From CALKWS01 sp051020515 (GTDB lineage: Bacteria; Actinomycetota; Actinomycetes; Actinomycetales; Beutenbergiaceae): a stretch of 64,000 nucleotides of DNA. A model generated the notes under the pieces. The model saw nothing but the letters and a program-made list of their open reading frames with translations, did no database searches and was not told the origin of the DNA. Every line of letters starts with the position of its first letter. Position 1 is the first letter of the stretch. Location: positions 1,922,001 through 1,986,000 of the forward strand of contig NZ_CP194857.1 of assembly GCF_051020515.1 (NCBI RefSeq), read 5' to 3'. Shown here piece by piece: positions 47,001 through 56,814 of this stretch. Position numbers and translations under genes: made by a program.

Positions 47001-47486
47001 ATGCAGCGCCTTCGATGGCAGACCCTGGTCACCGTCTTCGTGGTGGCGGCGGCCCTGAGCATGATGGTTCTGCGGTGGTGGACCTCGCGCGGGAACAATC
47101 CCGTCCCGGTCGTGCTGCTGCAGGTGCTCCTGGTGCTGGTGCTGGCGGCCGTGGTGCTCCTGCTCGGCCTGCGGATCCGCCGGCACGTCCGTGCGGGCGA
47201 GCCGCTGGACCCGACCGACGCGGTCCGTACATTGGTGTTGGGCCAGGCCGCGGCGATCACCGGAGCCGCCCACCTGGGCTACTTCACCGGCCAACTGGTT
47301 CTGGCGCTACCGCGGCTGCAGGCCCCGGAGCCGCGCGCGCAGGCCTTGCTGGCGGGAAGCGCGATGATCGCCTCGGGCGTCATGATCGCGGCCGGGCTGA
47401 TCGCCGAGTGGTGTTGCCGCGTGCCGCCCGACGATGACCCCGACGAGCCGAGACCACCGGGCCCGGTGGAGCCACATTTGTCCTGA
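47001..47486 (+). CDS. DUF3180 family membrane protein
   Basis: This 161-residue protein has four hydrophobic segments (about 7-25, 36-58, 79-97 and 115-136) and an acidic Pro-rich C-terminus. The first helix ends in a conserved MVLRWWTSRG-like segment. DUF3180 proteins sit directly after folK in most actinomycetes, as here (8-base gap after the folBK stop). Function unknown. Confidence 0.85.
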   Translation: MQRLRWQTLVTVFVVAAALSMMVLRWWTSRGNNPVPVVLLQVLLVLVLAAVVLLLGLRIRRHVRAGEPLDPTDAVRTLVLGQAAAITGAAHLGYFTGQLVLALPRLQAPEPRAQALLAGSAMIASGVMIAAGLIAEWCCRVPPDDDPDEPRPPGPVEPHLS

Positions 47487-47503
47487 GGCGATGATCCGAC
47501 ACA

Positions 47504-48007
47504 ATGGCCACCATGAGCATTGAGTCGACCCCGGCGTTCGACGTCGCCGGCGTGGAGTGGCACCGGGTCTCACCCCGCCTGATCCCGGTGCGCATGATCA
47601 GCGCCGCGGTGTTCCTGGGCCTGCCGACCGTGGCTTCGGTCGGGCCCGCCTGGTACGTCGGCGGCTGGATGTGGCTGGTCCCGGCAGTCCTGGCTCTGCT
47701 CACCGTGTGGGTGCTCTGGCTCATTCCCCGCCAGGTCAAGGCGATCGGGTACGCCGAGCAGGAGGAGGACCTGTTGATCCGCAAGGGCGTGATGTTCAAG
47801 ACCCTGACGATGGTGCCCTACGGCCGGATGCAGTACGTGGACGTCAGCGCCGGCCCGATCGCACGGCGGATGAAGATCGCCCAGGTCCAGTTGCACACCG
47901 CCTCCGCGGGCACCGACGCCTCGATCCCCGGGCTGCCGCAGGATGAGGCCGGGCGCTTGCGTGACCAGCTCAGCGCTCGCGGTGAGGCGAGGTTGGCCGG
48001 CCTGTGA
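47504..48007 (+). CDS. PH-domain (bPH2/YdbS-like) membrane protein
   Basis: This 167-residue protein has two adjacent membrane segments (about 32-50 and 52-72), then a bacterial PH domain of the YdbS/bPH2 type: EQEEDLLIRKGVMFKTLTMVPYGRMQYVDVSAGPIARRMKIAQVQLHTAS. The start may be ATG 47504 or 47513. It overlaps the next gene by 4 bases and is its small partner. YdbS-YdbT-like pairs are membrane proteins of unclear function, associated in Bacillus with resistance to antimicrobial peptides. Confidence 0.85.
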   Translation: MATMSIESTPAFDVAGVEWHRVSPRLIPVRMISAAVFLGLPTVASVGPAWYVGGWMWLVPAVLALLTVWVLWLIPRQVKAIGYAEQEEDLLIRKGVMFKTLTMVPYGRMQYVDVSAGPIARRMKIAQVQLHTASAGTDASIPGLPQDEAGRLRDQLSARGEARLAGL

Positions 48008-50261
48008 GCACCTCGCCTCCCCCTCCGGGCGGGCACAACCCGTTCGCGCCACCGCCGCGCCGGCGACACAGTTCCGAGGACGATCAGCCGGCCGGCCAGG
48101 CTGCGGACGGCCCGTATGGGCCCCAGGTGCCGCAGGGTCAGCCGCCGCCCCGGGGCCCCCAGGGTGCGTCGCCGCAGGCACCCTATGGTCCACCTTCGCC
48201 GGTGCCCCCGGGTGCGCCCCCCTCGCAGGCCGGTCCGAAGTCACCGCCCCCCGCGCCACCGGCAGTACCGCCGGCGCCTGGCCGGTACGGCCCTCCACCG
48301 GGCCTGGCCGGACCGCAGGCTTCCTTCCCCGGCGAACCTGCTCAGCCCGGACCTGCCGACCCGGGACCGACCGGACCCCAGGCTTCCTACCCCGGCCAAC
48401 CCGCTCAGCCCGGGCCCGCCGACCCGGGACCGGCGGCAACGGAACAGCGTGCCGGGGAGGGACCCGGCACCGGATCCGCCTACCCGGTCAGCCGGTCGCC
48501 CCGCCCCCCGACGCCGGGCGGGCCCAGGCCGACGGCACCGATGCCGAATGGCGCCGGTTGCACCGCATCACCCCACTGTTGAACGCGTGGAAGGTCGGTG
48601 TGGTGATCTTCGCGATCGCCGTGTACAACTCCCAGGAGTTCATGTCCGACCTTCGTGAACGCTTCGCGGCGGCGGCGATCCTCGGCGCCCTGGTGGCCCT
48701 GCTGGTGGTCGGTTTCGTGCTCGGCTTGGGTCTGGGGTACCTGGCCTGGCGCCGCACCCAGTACGGGGTGAGCAGGGAGAGTCTCTTCCTGCACAAGGGC
48801 GTACTCTTCCGTCAGCAGCGGCACGTGCGCCTGGACCGGGTCCAGGCCGTGGAGGTCACCCAGCCGCTGCTGGCCCGCCTCTTCGGGTTCGCCTCGGTCA
48901 AGGTCGAATCAGCCGGTGGTGCCGGTTCCAACCTGATGATCGCGTTCCTGAGCGAACCCGATGCGCAGAATCTGCGCAACGAACTCCTGGCACGCTCCGC
49001 CGGCGTGAAACTGGGCAGCTCCGGCAGTGCCGATGCCACCGGTTCCGCGGGCGCGCACGGGTCACCGGTCGCCCCTGCGGCACCGGAGCGGGAGATCGCC
49101 GAGATCACCCCGGGGCGCCTGATCGGCTCGTTGGCCCTCAGTTTCTCGATCGCTCTGATCGTGCTCGCGATCCTCGGCCTGGTGGCCGCCTCCATCGCCG
49201 TGGGCAACGCCAGCATCGTCCTCGGTGCACTGGCCCCGATGCTGGGTGCGGCGACCTACTTCTGGGGCCGCTTCGCCGGGGAGTTCAACTTCCGGGCAGC
49301 GGTGTCACCCGACGGGATCCGGCTGCGGCACGGGCTGCTGGAGACCAAGTCCCGCACGGTGCCGCCGGGCCGGGTGCAGGCGGTGCGGATCTCCCAGCCC
49401 CCGCTGTGGCGGATCAAGGACTGGTGGCGGATGCAGGTCAACATCGCCGGCTACGGCGCGGAGGAAGTGACCGGCACCGTGCTGTACCCGGCGGCCACCC
49501 GTGCCGAGGTCGCCTACATGCTCTCCCTGGTGCTGCCCGACCTGGGCGATGAGCGTCCCCTGCCCGTTCTGCACGCCGGAATGGACGGGATCGGTGACGT
49601 CGAGGGGTTCACCACCAGTCCGCGGCGTGCCCGGTGGGTGGATCCACTGACCTGGCGCCGAACCGGCTTCCGCGTCACCGGGACCGCGATCCTGATGCGG
49701 ACCGGCCGTTGGTGGCGCTACCTCAGCGTGGTGCCACATGAACGCACGCAGTCCATCGGCCTGACCCAGGGGCCGATCGAGCGGAAGATGGGCCTGGCCA
49801 CCTTCGTGGTGCACTCCACCCCGGGGCCGGTCACCCCCCAGGTCCACCATCTGGACCTGCAGGTGGCCCGGGAACTTCTGGTCAACCAGGCCGAGCGGTC
49901 CCGCCGCGCGCGCCGCGAGGCCGGGCCCGAGCGGTGGATGAGTACGCCGGGAACTGCTGCGGCACAGGCACCGGCACCGGCTCCGGCGGAGGTGAACCGG
50001 GGGGCGTACGCCGGCGTGCTGCCCAGCAGGCCCCGCCCACCCTCGGTGCCGCACGATGAGCCGGCCGGAGCCCAGCCCCCGCCGCCGGCGCCGGCCCAGC
50101 CGTGGACGGCAGCCCAACCGAGGGCGGCAGCCCCGCCACCCTCGGCGCCGCCGGGGCCACCGGGGCCGATCCCCCCGGCAATGGGACAGCCACCCTCGCA
50201 GCAGACTCCACCCGGGCTGGCTCCCACCCGACCCGACGCACGTGGGGACCACCCGGCGTGA
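48004..50261 (+). CDS. Large PH-domain (YdbT-like) membrane protein with Pro-rich ends (frame broken once)
   Basis: This protein of about 752 residues begins with a Pro/Gly/Gln-rich disordered region of about 160 residues. That region contains two near-identical 22-residue units (GPQAS[F/Y]PG[E/Q]PAQPGPADPGP). After a frame break in a CCC run near 48484, membrane pairs alternate with three bPH2 domains (motifs RRTQYGVSRESLFLHKGVLF, PDGIRLRHGLLE, RVTGTAILMRTGRWW), and a Pro-rich tail follows. It is the large partner of the preceding PH protein and is coupled to it by a GTGA overlap. Function unknown. Confidence 0.8.
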
Positions 50262-52090
50262 ACGATCGGCCGGGCCGGCTCGGCGTCGGAGTCGTCGGCG
50301 CCGGTCGAGTGGGGGCAGTCCTGGGCAGCGCGCTCCGGGCGGCCGGGCACGCCGTGGTGGGGCTGAGCGCCTCCTCCACCGCCAGCCGCGACCGGGCCGA
50401 GGCGATGCTGCCGGGCGTGCCCGTGCTGGGCGTGGAGGAGGTGGTCGAGCGCAGCGAACTGGTGCTGCTGACGGTGCCCGATGATGTGCTCGCCGACCTG
50501 GTCTCCGGCCTGGCCACCCTGGAGCGGTTCGTGCCCGGTCAACTCCTCGTGCACACCGCCGGGCGCTACGGCACAGACGTGCTGGCCCCGGCGATGCAGC
50601 GCGGCGCGATCCCGCTGGCAATCCACCCGGCGATGACCTTCACCGGCACCTCCATGGACCTGAGCCGCCTGGTGGGCGCCCCGTTCGCGGTGACCGCCCC
50701 CGGGCCGGTACTGCCGATCGCGCAGGCTCTGGTGGTGGAGATGGGCGGTGAACCGGTGGCGCTGCCCGAGACCTCCCGTGCCTTGTACCACGCGGCGCTG
50801 GCGCACGGGGCGAACCATCTGGTCACCCTGACCGCGCAAGCCATCCGGGTGCTCGGAGCAGCCGGGATCGAGGACGGCGGAGCGATGCTGCGTCCCCTGC
50901 TCTCCGCGGCCCTGGATGGCGCGCTGCGGGCCGGGGACGGCGCCCTGACCGGCCCGGTGGCGCGTGGTGATGGCGGCACCGTCGCTGAGCACCTGGAGAC
51001 CCTGGCCCGCCTGGATGCCGAGGGCACCTCGGCCGACGTGCTGCCCACCTACCGCACCCTGGCCCGCGCGACCACCCAACGCGCTCTTGCGGCCGGCCGG
51101 ATCCGCACCGACCAGGCCCAGGCCCTCATGGACGTCCTGGCCGGCACCAGCCCGAGTGTGGCAGGCCCGGGTGAGCCCGCCCCGGGGCAGACGACGACGG
51201 CCCGGGCGGCTGCGTCGTCGTCCGGTCCGCTGCTGGTGCACTCGGTGACGGACCTGCGCACCCACCTGGACGCCCTGGGACCGGATGTGCGCCGGGCGGC
51301 GGTGTTCACCATGGGTGCCCTGCACGCCGGACACCTGTCCCTGATCCGCACCGCACGTGATCTGGCCGATCACGTCATCGTCACCATCTTCATCAACCCG
51401 CTGCAGTTCGACCGAGCCGAGGATCTGGCGACGTACCCGAGCACCCTGGACGCGGACCTGGAGCGACTGCGCGAGCTGGGCGGGGTGGACCTGGTGTTCG
51501 CTCCGGCCGTGGAGGAGATGTATCCCGGCGGCGTGCCGCAGGTGCGGGTGCAGGCCGGAGAGATGGGCGAGCGGCTCGAGGGCGCCTCCCGACCCGGGCA
51601 CTTCGACGGCATGCTCACCGTGGTGCACAAACTGATGTCGCTGACCCGCGCCGACGTCACGGTGTTCGGGCGCAAGGACGCCCAGCAACTGGCCCTGGTG
51701 CGCCAGATGGTCCGCGACCTGGACCTGGACGTGCAGGTGGTGGCCGGCGACACCGTGCGCGAGAACGACGGGCTGGCGTTGTCCAGCCGCAACGTCAACC
51801 TCAGCCCGGCCGAGCGGGCCGAGGCGCTCCGCCTGTCCGGCGCCCTGCGGGCCGCGCACCGTGCCGCCGAGCAGGGCGCTCCGGCCGGCGAGGTGCTCAG
51901 CGCCGCTGAGCAGGTGCTGGCGGAGGCGGCCCCGGACGTGGTGGACCTGGACTACCTGGAACTGGTGGACCCGGTCACGATGCGTCCGCACCGGAGGGGA
52001 GCCGGGGCCGCACTGCTGGTGGTCGCGGCCAGGGTGGGCCGTACCCGGTTGATCGACAACACCGAGATCGTCCTGCGGCCGCGGTCCTGA
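50258..52090 (+). CDS. panC: DUF2520 Rossmann-like domain fused to pantoate-beta-alanine ligase
   Basis: One uninterrupted frame of 610 residues starts at a GTG overlapping the previous stop. The first half (about 1-300) is a Rossmann-like/DUF2520 protein: GVVGAGRVGAVLG, VPDDVLADL, HTAGRYG and HPAMTFTG. A linker of about 35 residues leads to a full PanC (about 335-610). PanC has the HIGH-type motif MGALHAGHLSLI, FINPLQFDRAEDL, FGRKDAQQLALVRQM, and LSSRNVNLSPAER (KMSKS-like). PanC joins pantoate and beta-alanine to make pantothenate. The two are separate neighbours in many relatives; DUF2520 proteins are sometimes proposed to act on the pantoate side of the pathway. Confidence 0.92.
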   Translation: MNDRPGRLGVGVVGAGRVGAVLGSALRAAGHAVVGLSASSTASRDRAEAMLPGVPVLGVEEVVERSELVLLTVPDDVLADLVSGLATLERFVPGQLLVHTAGRYGTDVLAPAMQRGAIPLAIHPAMTFTGTSMDLSRLVGAPFAVTAPGPVLPIAQALVVEMGGEPVALPETSRALYHAALAHGANHLVTLTAQAIRVLGAAGIEDGGAMLRPLLSAALDGALRAGDGALTGPVARGDGGTVAEHLETLARLDAEGTSADVLPTYRTLARATTQRALAAGRIRTDQAQALMDVLAGTSPSVAGPGEPAPGQTTTARAAASSSGPLLVHSVTDLRTHLDALGPDVRRAAVFTMGALHAGHLSLIRTARDLADHVIVTIFINPLQFDRAEDLATYPSTLDADLERLRELGGVDLVFAPAVEEMYPGGVPQVRVQAGEMGERLEGASRPGHFDGMLTVVHKLMSLTRADVTVFGRKDAQQLALVRQMVRDLDLDVQVVAGDTVRENDGLALSSRNVNLSPAERAEALRLSGALRAAHRAAEQGAPAGEVLSAAEQVLAEAAPDVVDLDYLELVDPVTMRPHRRGAGAALLVVAARVGRTRLIDNTEIVLRPRS

Positions 52091-52121
52091 ACCACACGGC
52101 TCGGGCCGGAGCGCCCGCGGG

Positions 52122-52140
52122 CCCATCCGAGGCTGATGGG
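52122..52140. terminator. Weak hairpin between convergent panC and GH35 genes
   Basis: CCCATC and GATGGG form a 6-bp stem with a 7-base loop, embedded in GC-rich sequence and without a T run. It could end transcription from one or both sides, but the signal is weak. Confidence 0.25.
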
Positions 52141-52153
52141 ACCGGGGCGGAGG

Positions 52154-54135
52154 TCAGCTCGCCGTCTCGAGGACCTCGCCCAGGATCATCGAGTCGGCGA
52201 AGGGCAGATGAGTTCCGGCTCTGGTGAACTCCAGGACCACCACCTCATTAGTGCCTTCGCGCCACAACGGTGCCGGGGCGTACAGGGACTGCTGCGGCCC
52301 GGCCGCGCTCCAGTACCGACCCAGGTTGAACCCGTTGAGGAACACGTAGCCATGGCCCCAGCCGGACATGTCCAGATGGGCGTCGCAGCCCGGGGTGTCC
52401 ACCTCGACCGGCACGCGGTGGAACGCCGGCTGCGCTTCTGTCGCGGGGCTTGAGGCGGTGGCGGATGAACCGTCGGCGGACGCATCGGTCCAGTCCAGGT
52501 CGGGCAGTTCGGTCAGGTCCAGGGCACTGTGGTCCCAGCCGAACAGGTGCTGGAAGTCCACCAGGACCGGCCCCAGACCCTTGGCGTCGGGTAGGAATCG
52601 TCCGAAGTTCACCCGGCCCAGGGAATGCACGAGCACCTCCAGGCTCCGCTGCCGGGGCGCTGTGTGGGCGGCCGGCTCGGATTCCGCCGCGGACCCGGTA
52701 CCGCTCTGGGAACCGGCTCCGGCCACAGCACCGGTTCCGGTCGCAGAGCCGGCCCCGCTCTCGATCCCGGGCGAGTCGCCCTCCGCCGGGGCGGCAGCCA
52801 GGGCGAAGGGTGCGGTCTGGTAGGCCGGGTCGGGGGCGGCCAGGCCCGCCCGGCGCAGCCGGGCCACGTGCTCGCCGTCGATCGACACCGCGGCCAGGTC
52901 CGCGAGCTCGGGCACGTGCAGGTACTCGGCCGAGTTCGGCCATGCCGCGGTGGTGCGGTACCGCACCACCCCGTGGTGCAGTCCCAGTTCCTCCATCGAT
53001 GCCGGCGTGGCGCGGTGCGTCAGGGGTTGGGCATCCAGTACCCCCTCCAGCGGAAGGCGCTGGGAGACGGCCGCCGGTGGGGGCACCATGACCGGAATCG
53101 TCGGTGGCGCCGGTGGCGGTGCGATACCGGTGTGCGCGGTGATGACGTCCCGGAAGGCGGCGAACTTCTCGGTGAGGGAGCCGTCCTCAGCGATCGGGGC
53201 GTCGTAGTCGTAGCTGGTGATCGTGGGGGAGTAGTCCGGCCCGTTCTCATCGGGGTAGGAGTTCGCTCCGGCCCACACCCCGAAGGAGGTGCCGCCGTGG
53301 GCCATGTAGAAGTTCACCGAGGCCCCGGCGGTGAGCATCGCGCGCAACTCGGCCGCAGCGTGAGCGGCGTCGCGCACGTGGTGGGGCGCGCCCCAGTGGT
53401 CGAACCAGCCGTTCCAGAACTCCATGCACATGTTCGCGCTACCGGGCCGGAACTGCTGTAGGGCGGCGAAGGCCTGTGCCTGCCGCGACCCGAAGTTGAC
53501 CGTCGGCCAACAGTCCGCCAGCGTGCCGCCGGCCAGGTGCAGGGCGCTGGGGCCATCGGAGGTGAACAGCAGCACGTCGATGCCGCGACGGGCGAGTCCG
53601 TCGCGCAGGTGCTGCAGGTAGGTCCCGTCGTTGCCGTAACTGCCGTACTCGTTCTCCACCTGCACCCCGACCACCCGGCCGCCACGGGAGACCTGCCGGG
53701 TGGCCACCACCGGTATCAGCGCGTCGAACCAGGCATCCACCGCGGCCAGGAACCCCGGGTGCGCGGTGCGCAGATTGGCCCGGGTGGCCGCGTCGGTGAG
53801 CAGCCAGGACGGCAGCCCGCCCATGTCCCACTCGGCGCAGATGTAGGGCCCGGGGCGTACCAGGATGCCGAGATCGGCGTCCGCGGCGAGATCCAGGAAG
53901 CGGCCCAGGTCCCGGTTGCCGGAGAAGTCCGCCTCAGCACCGGCGCGGGGCTGGTGGAAGTTCCACGGCACGTAGTCTCCACCGTGTTGCAGCCCATCGC
54001 CGCGATCCGGGCCAATCGATCCGCCCACAGGGCAGCCGGCACTCGTGCGTAGTGCAGGGCGCCGGAGATGATCTGGTGCGGTGCGCCGTCCCGGGTCAGA
54101 TGACCTCCGCCGTCGGCACGGATCTCGCTGAGCAT
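52154..54135 (-). CDS. Glycoside hydrolase family 35 beta-galactosidase (frame broken once)
   Basis: This is a GH35 enzyme of about 660 residues. It opens with HLTRDGAPHQIISGALHYARVP, the family's N-terminal signature, and VRPGPYICAEWDMGGLPSWL. The acid/base Glu lies in VQVENEYGSYG and the nucleophile Glu in MCMEFWNGWFDHWG. C-terminal beta-sandwich domains contain a low-complexity insert (about 425-455). The frame breaks near 53976, where one base is missing in NTVET-YVPWNFHQP. No signal peptide is seen, so it probably acts on imported galactosides. It is an isolated minus-strand gene inserted between panC and lysS, which points to local gain. Confidence 0.9.
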
Positions 54136-54373
54136 GGTCCTCCCTGGACGCGACTGAGACGATATCCGGCGAGCCTACCGGCCGGTGCCCGGCGTCCTTC
54201 CCGCCAGGGCGGCCATGCCGCTGCCCGGCCCCCGGGAGTGGCCCTGCCTATGCCCGGGGCGTGCGCGCCTCGCGCCGCTGGCCGCGCGCCTGTGTCCGGG
54301 AGCGTGCCGACTGTGCCCCCGTACCAGCCCTGCCTCTGCTACCCGGCCGGGGGTGATCCGGCCCCGCAGCGAC

Positions 54374-54379
54374 TAGGAT
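54374..54379 (+). promoter_or_regulatory. -10 box of a leaderless promoter for lysS
   Basis: TAGGAT ends 7 bases before the GTG at 54387. No ribosome-binding site is present in between, so the lysS transcript is probably leaderless. Confidence 0.5.
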
Positions 54380-54386
54380 CGACGGT

Positions 54387-55940
54387 GTGAATGAGAGCGT
54401 CAGTCCTGTCCGGGCCCGCGATTCGGCCACCCCCGACCAGACCACCGGTGCGGCTGCCGGTGAGGCCGACCTGCCCGAACAGATGCAGGTGCGTCGGGCC
54501 AAGCGGGAGCAACTGCTGGCCGACGGCGTCGAGCCCTACCCGGTGACCTTGCCGGTCACCACCACCATCGCCCGGATCCGCGCCGCCTACGAGCACCTGG
54601 AGGCCGGGGAGGAGACCGACGACGAGGTGGGCGTTGCCGGTCGCGTGATGTACCTGCGCAACACCGGCCGGCTCTGCTTCGCCCAACTGCAGGACGGGCA
54701 GGGCCGGCGACTGCAGGTGATGCTCTCCGAGGGAGCGGTCGGCAAGGCGGCCCTGGAGGAGTTCAAGGCACGGGTGGATCTGGGGGACCACCTGTTCGCC
54801 AGCGGCCGGGTGATCGCCTCCCGGCGAGGCGAGCTCTCCGTTTTCGCCGACTCCTACCAGATCGCCAGCAAGGCGTTGCGCCCGCTGCCCACCCTGCACA
54901 AGGACTCCTCCGAGGAGGCCCGGGTACGCCGGCGGTACGTGGATCTGATCACCCGCCCGGCAGCCCGGGACATGGTGCGACAGCGCGCCCGGGTGGTGCG
55001 CTCGCTGCGCGATGAGTTCCACCAGCGTGGCTACCTGGAGATCGAGACCCCGATGCTGCAGACCCAGCACGGTGGAGCAACCGCACGACCCTTCATGACG
55101 CATATGAATGCGTTCGATATCGATCTGTACCTGCGAATCGCCCCGGAACTGTTCCTCAAGCGCGCCGTGGTGGGTGGAATCGAGAAAGTCTTCGAGATCA
55201 ATCGCAACTTCCGCAATGAAGGGGCCGATTCTTCCCACTCCCCGGAATTCTCGATGCTGGAGGCCTATGAGTCCTACGGCGACTACAACACGATGGCGGA
55301 CCTTACCCGGCGGCTGGTGCAACGGGCCGCGAAGGAAACCTTCGATAGCACGCTGGTCACTCTGGCCGACGGTACCGAGTACGAACTCGGTGGGGAATGG
55401 GACAGCATTGAGTTGTATCCATCGTTGGCTGCCGCAGCCGGAGTGGAAATCACCCCGCAAACCCCATTGGCGGAGTTATTGAGGATCGCCGGTGCTGCCG
55501 GGCTGGAACTGGACGAGAGCCACATCACTCCCGGTAAGGCTGCAGAGGAACTCTGGGAGCATTTCGTCGGCGATGACCTTTACGCGCCCACGTTCGTGCG
55601 GGATTTCCCAGTGGACACCTCGCCGCTGACCCGTGCGCACCGGGAGATCCCAGGTGTGGTGGAGAAGTGGGACCTGTACGTGCGCGGGGTGGAACTGGCC
55701 ACCGCCTACTCGGAACTGGTCGACCCGGTGATCCAGCGGGAGCGGCTGGAAGCGCAGGCAGAACTGGCAGCGCGCGGCGATTTCGAGGCGATGCCCCTGG
55801 ATGAGGAGTTCCTGGAGGCGATGGAACACGGAATGCCACCCGCAGGTGGAATGGGCATGGGAATCGACCGTCTCCTGATGGCCCTGACCGGCCGCGGTAT
55901 GCGCGAAACTATTACATTTCCGTTGGTGAAGCCGCGATGA
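54387..55940 (+). CDS. lysS: Lysine-tRNA ligase (class II)
   Basis: This 517-residue protein starts at the GTG at 54387. An OB-fold anticodon-binding domain (about 85-165) precedes a class II catalytic core. The core carries motif 2 (FEINRNFRNEGADSSHSPEFSMLE) and motif 3 (GMGMGIDRLLMALTGRG), and ends TFPLVKPR, the usual C-terminus. It charges tRNA-Lys. Codon use from about 55080 onward is visibly less GC-rich than the neighbouring genes. The stop overlaps the next ATG (ATGA). Confidence 0.96.
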   Translation: MNESVSPVRARDSATPDQTTGAAAGEADLPEQMQVRRAKREQLLADGVEPYPVTLPVTTTIARIRAAYEHLEAGEETDDEVGVAGRVMYLRNTGRLCFAQLQDGQGRRLQVMLSEGAVGKAALEEFKARVDLGDHLFASGRVIASRRGELSVFADSYQIASKALRPLPTLHKDSSEEARVRRRYVDLITRPAARDMVRQRARVVRSLRDEFHQRGYLEIETPMLQTQHGGATARPFMTHMNAFDIDLYLRIAPELFLKRAVVGGIEKVFEINRNFRNEGADSSHSPEFSMLEAYESYGDYNTMADLTRRLVQRAAKETFDSTLVTLADGTEYELGGEWDSIELYPSLAAAAGVEITPQTPLAELLRIAGAAGLELDESHITPGKAAEELWEHFVGDDLYAPTFVRDFPVDTSPLTRAHREIPGVVEKWDLYVRGVELATAYSELVDPVIQRERLEAQAELAARGDFEAMPLDEEFLEAMEHGMPPAGGMGMGIDRLLMALTGRGMRETITFPLVKPR

Positions 55941-56128
55941 CCGACTGGTGGCTTGTCTCGGCGGCGATCGTTCCCTCGATCGTATTGGCGGTGTTGTTCA
56001 TCGTCGTGTTGCGTGCCATCGTCAGCAGCGACCGAAGAGAGCGTGAAGCAATCGAGCGTGGCGATGAGGCGGGTCATGACCATGTGAGTCGAATCCCCAT
56101 CGATATCGAGCGTGAGGACAAGTCCTAG
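55937..56128 (+). CDS. Small single-span membrane protein downstream of lysS
   Basis: This 63-residue protein has one N-terminal transmembrane helix (about 5-28, WLVSAAIVPSIVLAVLFIVVL) and a highly charged cytoplasmic tail. Its ATG overlaps the lysS stop, so it is translationally coupled. Small membrane proteins of this kind lie between lysS and lsr2 in related genomes; no function is known to me. Confidence 0.7.
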   Translation: MTDWWLVSAAIVPSIVLAVLFIVVLRAIVSSDRREREAIERGDEAGHDHVSRIPIDIEREDKS

Positions 56129-56142
56129 AGAACTGGTATCTT

Positions 56143-56200
56143 GTGACATCAGCACCACAGGAGTGTCACGCTTGAGCCCGGCACATTCAATTCGTATCGG
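56143..56200 (+). promoter_or_regulatory. Promoter region of lsr2 with an inverted repeat
   Basis: GTGACA (56143-56148) and TGTCAC (56164-56169) form perfect arms 15 bases apart. Just downstream a TTGAGC box (56172-56177) and TATCGG (56195-56200), separated by 17 bases, fit a housekeeping promoter. The repeat could be an operator for lsr2; the protein that binds is unknown. Confidence 0.4.
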
Positions 56201-56228
56201 TGCAGTACCAGAATAGATTGGAAAGCCC

Positions 56229-56549
56229 ATGGCCCAGAAGGTCAAAGTCCTCCTGATCGACGATATCGACGGCACCGACGCAGCAGAAACCATCAGTTTC
56301 GGACTGGACGGTGTTCAGTACGAGATCGACCTCAATGAAACCAACGCCGCCAGGTTGCGGGATGATCTGGCCGCCTGGGTCGGTCACGCCCGTCGATCGG
56401 GTGGGCGCCGGAAGACCGGTCGTTCCGGGTCGTCCCGCAGCAGTGATGCCTCCAAGATCCGGGACTGGGCCCGGGAGAACGGATTCGAGGTCTCCGACCG
56501 TGGCCGCGTTCCGGCCGAGGTGAAGGAAGCGTACGAGCGGGCCCACTGA
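56229..56549 (+). CDS. lsr2: Lsr2 family nucleoid-associated protein
   Basis: The 106 residues have the standard form. An N-terminal dimerisation domain (MAQKVKVLLIDDIDG, with TISFGLDGVQYEIDL) is followed by a basic Gly/Arg/Ser linker. The C-terminal DNA-binding domain has the AT-hook-like RGRVPAEV motif that contacts AT-rich minor grooves. Lsr2 is the actinobacterial H-NS analogue that silences foreign, AT-rich genes. GGAAAG precedes the ATG. It follows lysS, its usual neighbour. Confidence 0.95.
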   Translation: MAQKVKVLLIDDIDGTDAAETISFGLDGVQYEIDLNETNAARLRDDLAAWVGHARRSGGRRKTGRSGSSRSSDASKIRDWARENGFEVSDRGRVPAEVKEAYERAH

Positions 56550-56580
56550 ACCCCGCACCGACACCGGGCGGGTAGCGCCC

Positions 56581-56814
56581 ACCAGCCATGGCATTCACGT
56601 TAACGTGGGTGCCATGACTGTTTACCGGCAAATCTGGGTAGGCACGGACGCCAACGAGGGTCCCGACCCTGAGGGCATCTGGCGGATCCAGCGACCCGGC
56701 CCGGCGGGGGATTGGGATGGCGTCGATGTGGTGCGCACGATCGCTGCGTCCCGTGCCACCTACCTCACCCTGCACCCGTCCGCGGACCGCCTCTACGCCG
56801 TCTCGGAGCAGGAC
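56581..56814 (+). repeat. Left copy of the approximately 234-bp direct repeat flanking the IS
   Basis: This segment is identical to 62027-62260 as far as I could compare base by base. It covers 33 bases upstream and the first 67 codons of the lactonase gene. Because the IS terminal base C is shared, the true duplication is 233 or 234 bp. IS1549/IS1634-type elements are known for unusually long, variable target duplications. Confidence 0.92.
56596..56607. promoter_or_regulatory. Palindrome CACGTTAACGTG before the lactonase start (left copy)
   Basis: This perfect 12-bp palindrome lies 7 to 18 bases before the ATG at 56614, and again at 62042-62053 before the intact gene. Its position fits an operator that blocks transcription or translation of the lactonase. 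The duplication has made a second copy in front of the truncated gene. Confidence 0.4.
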
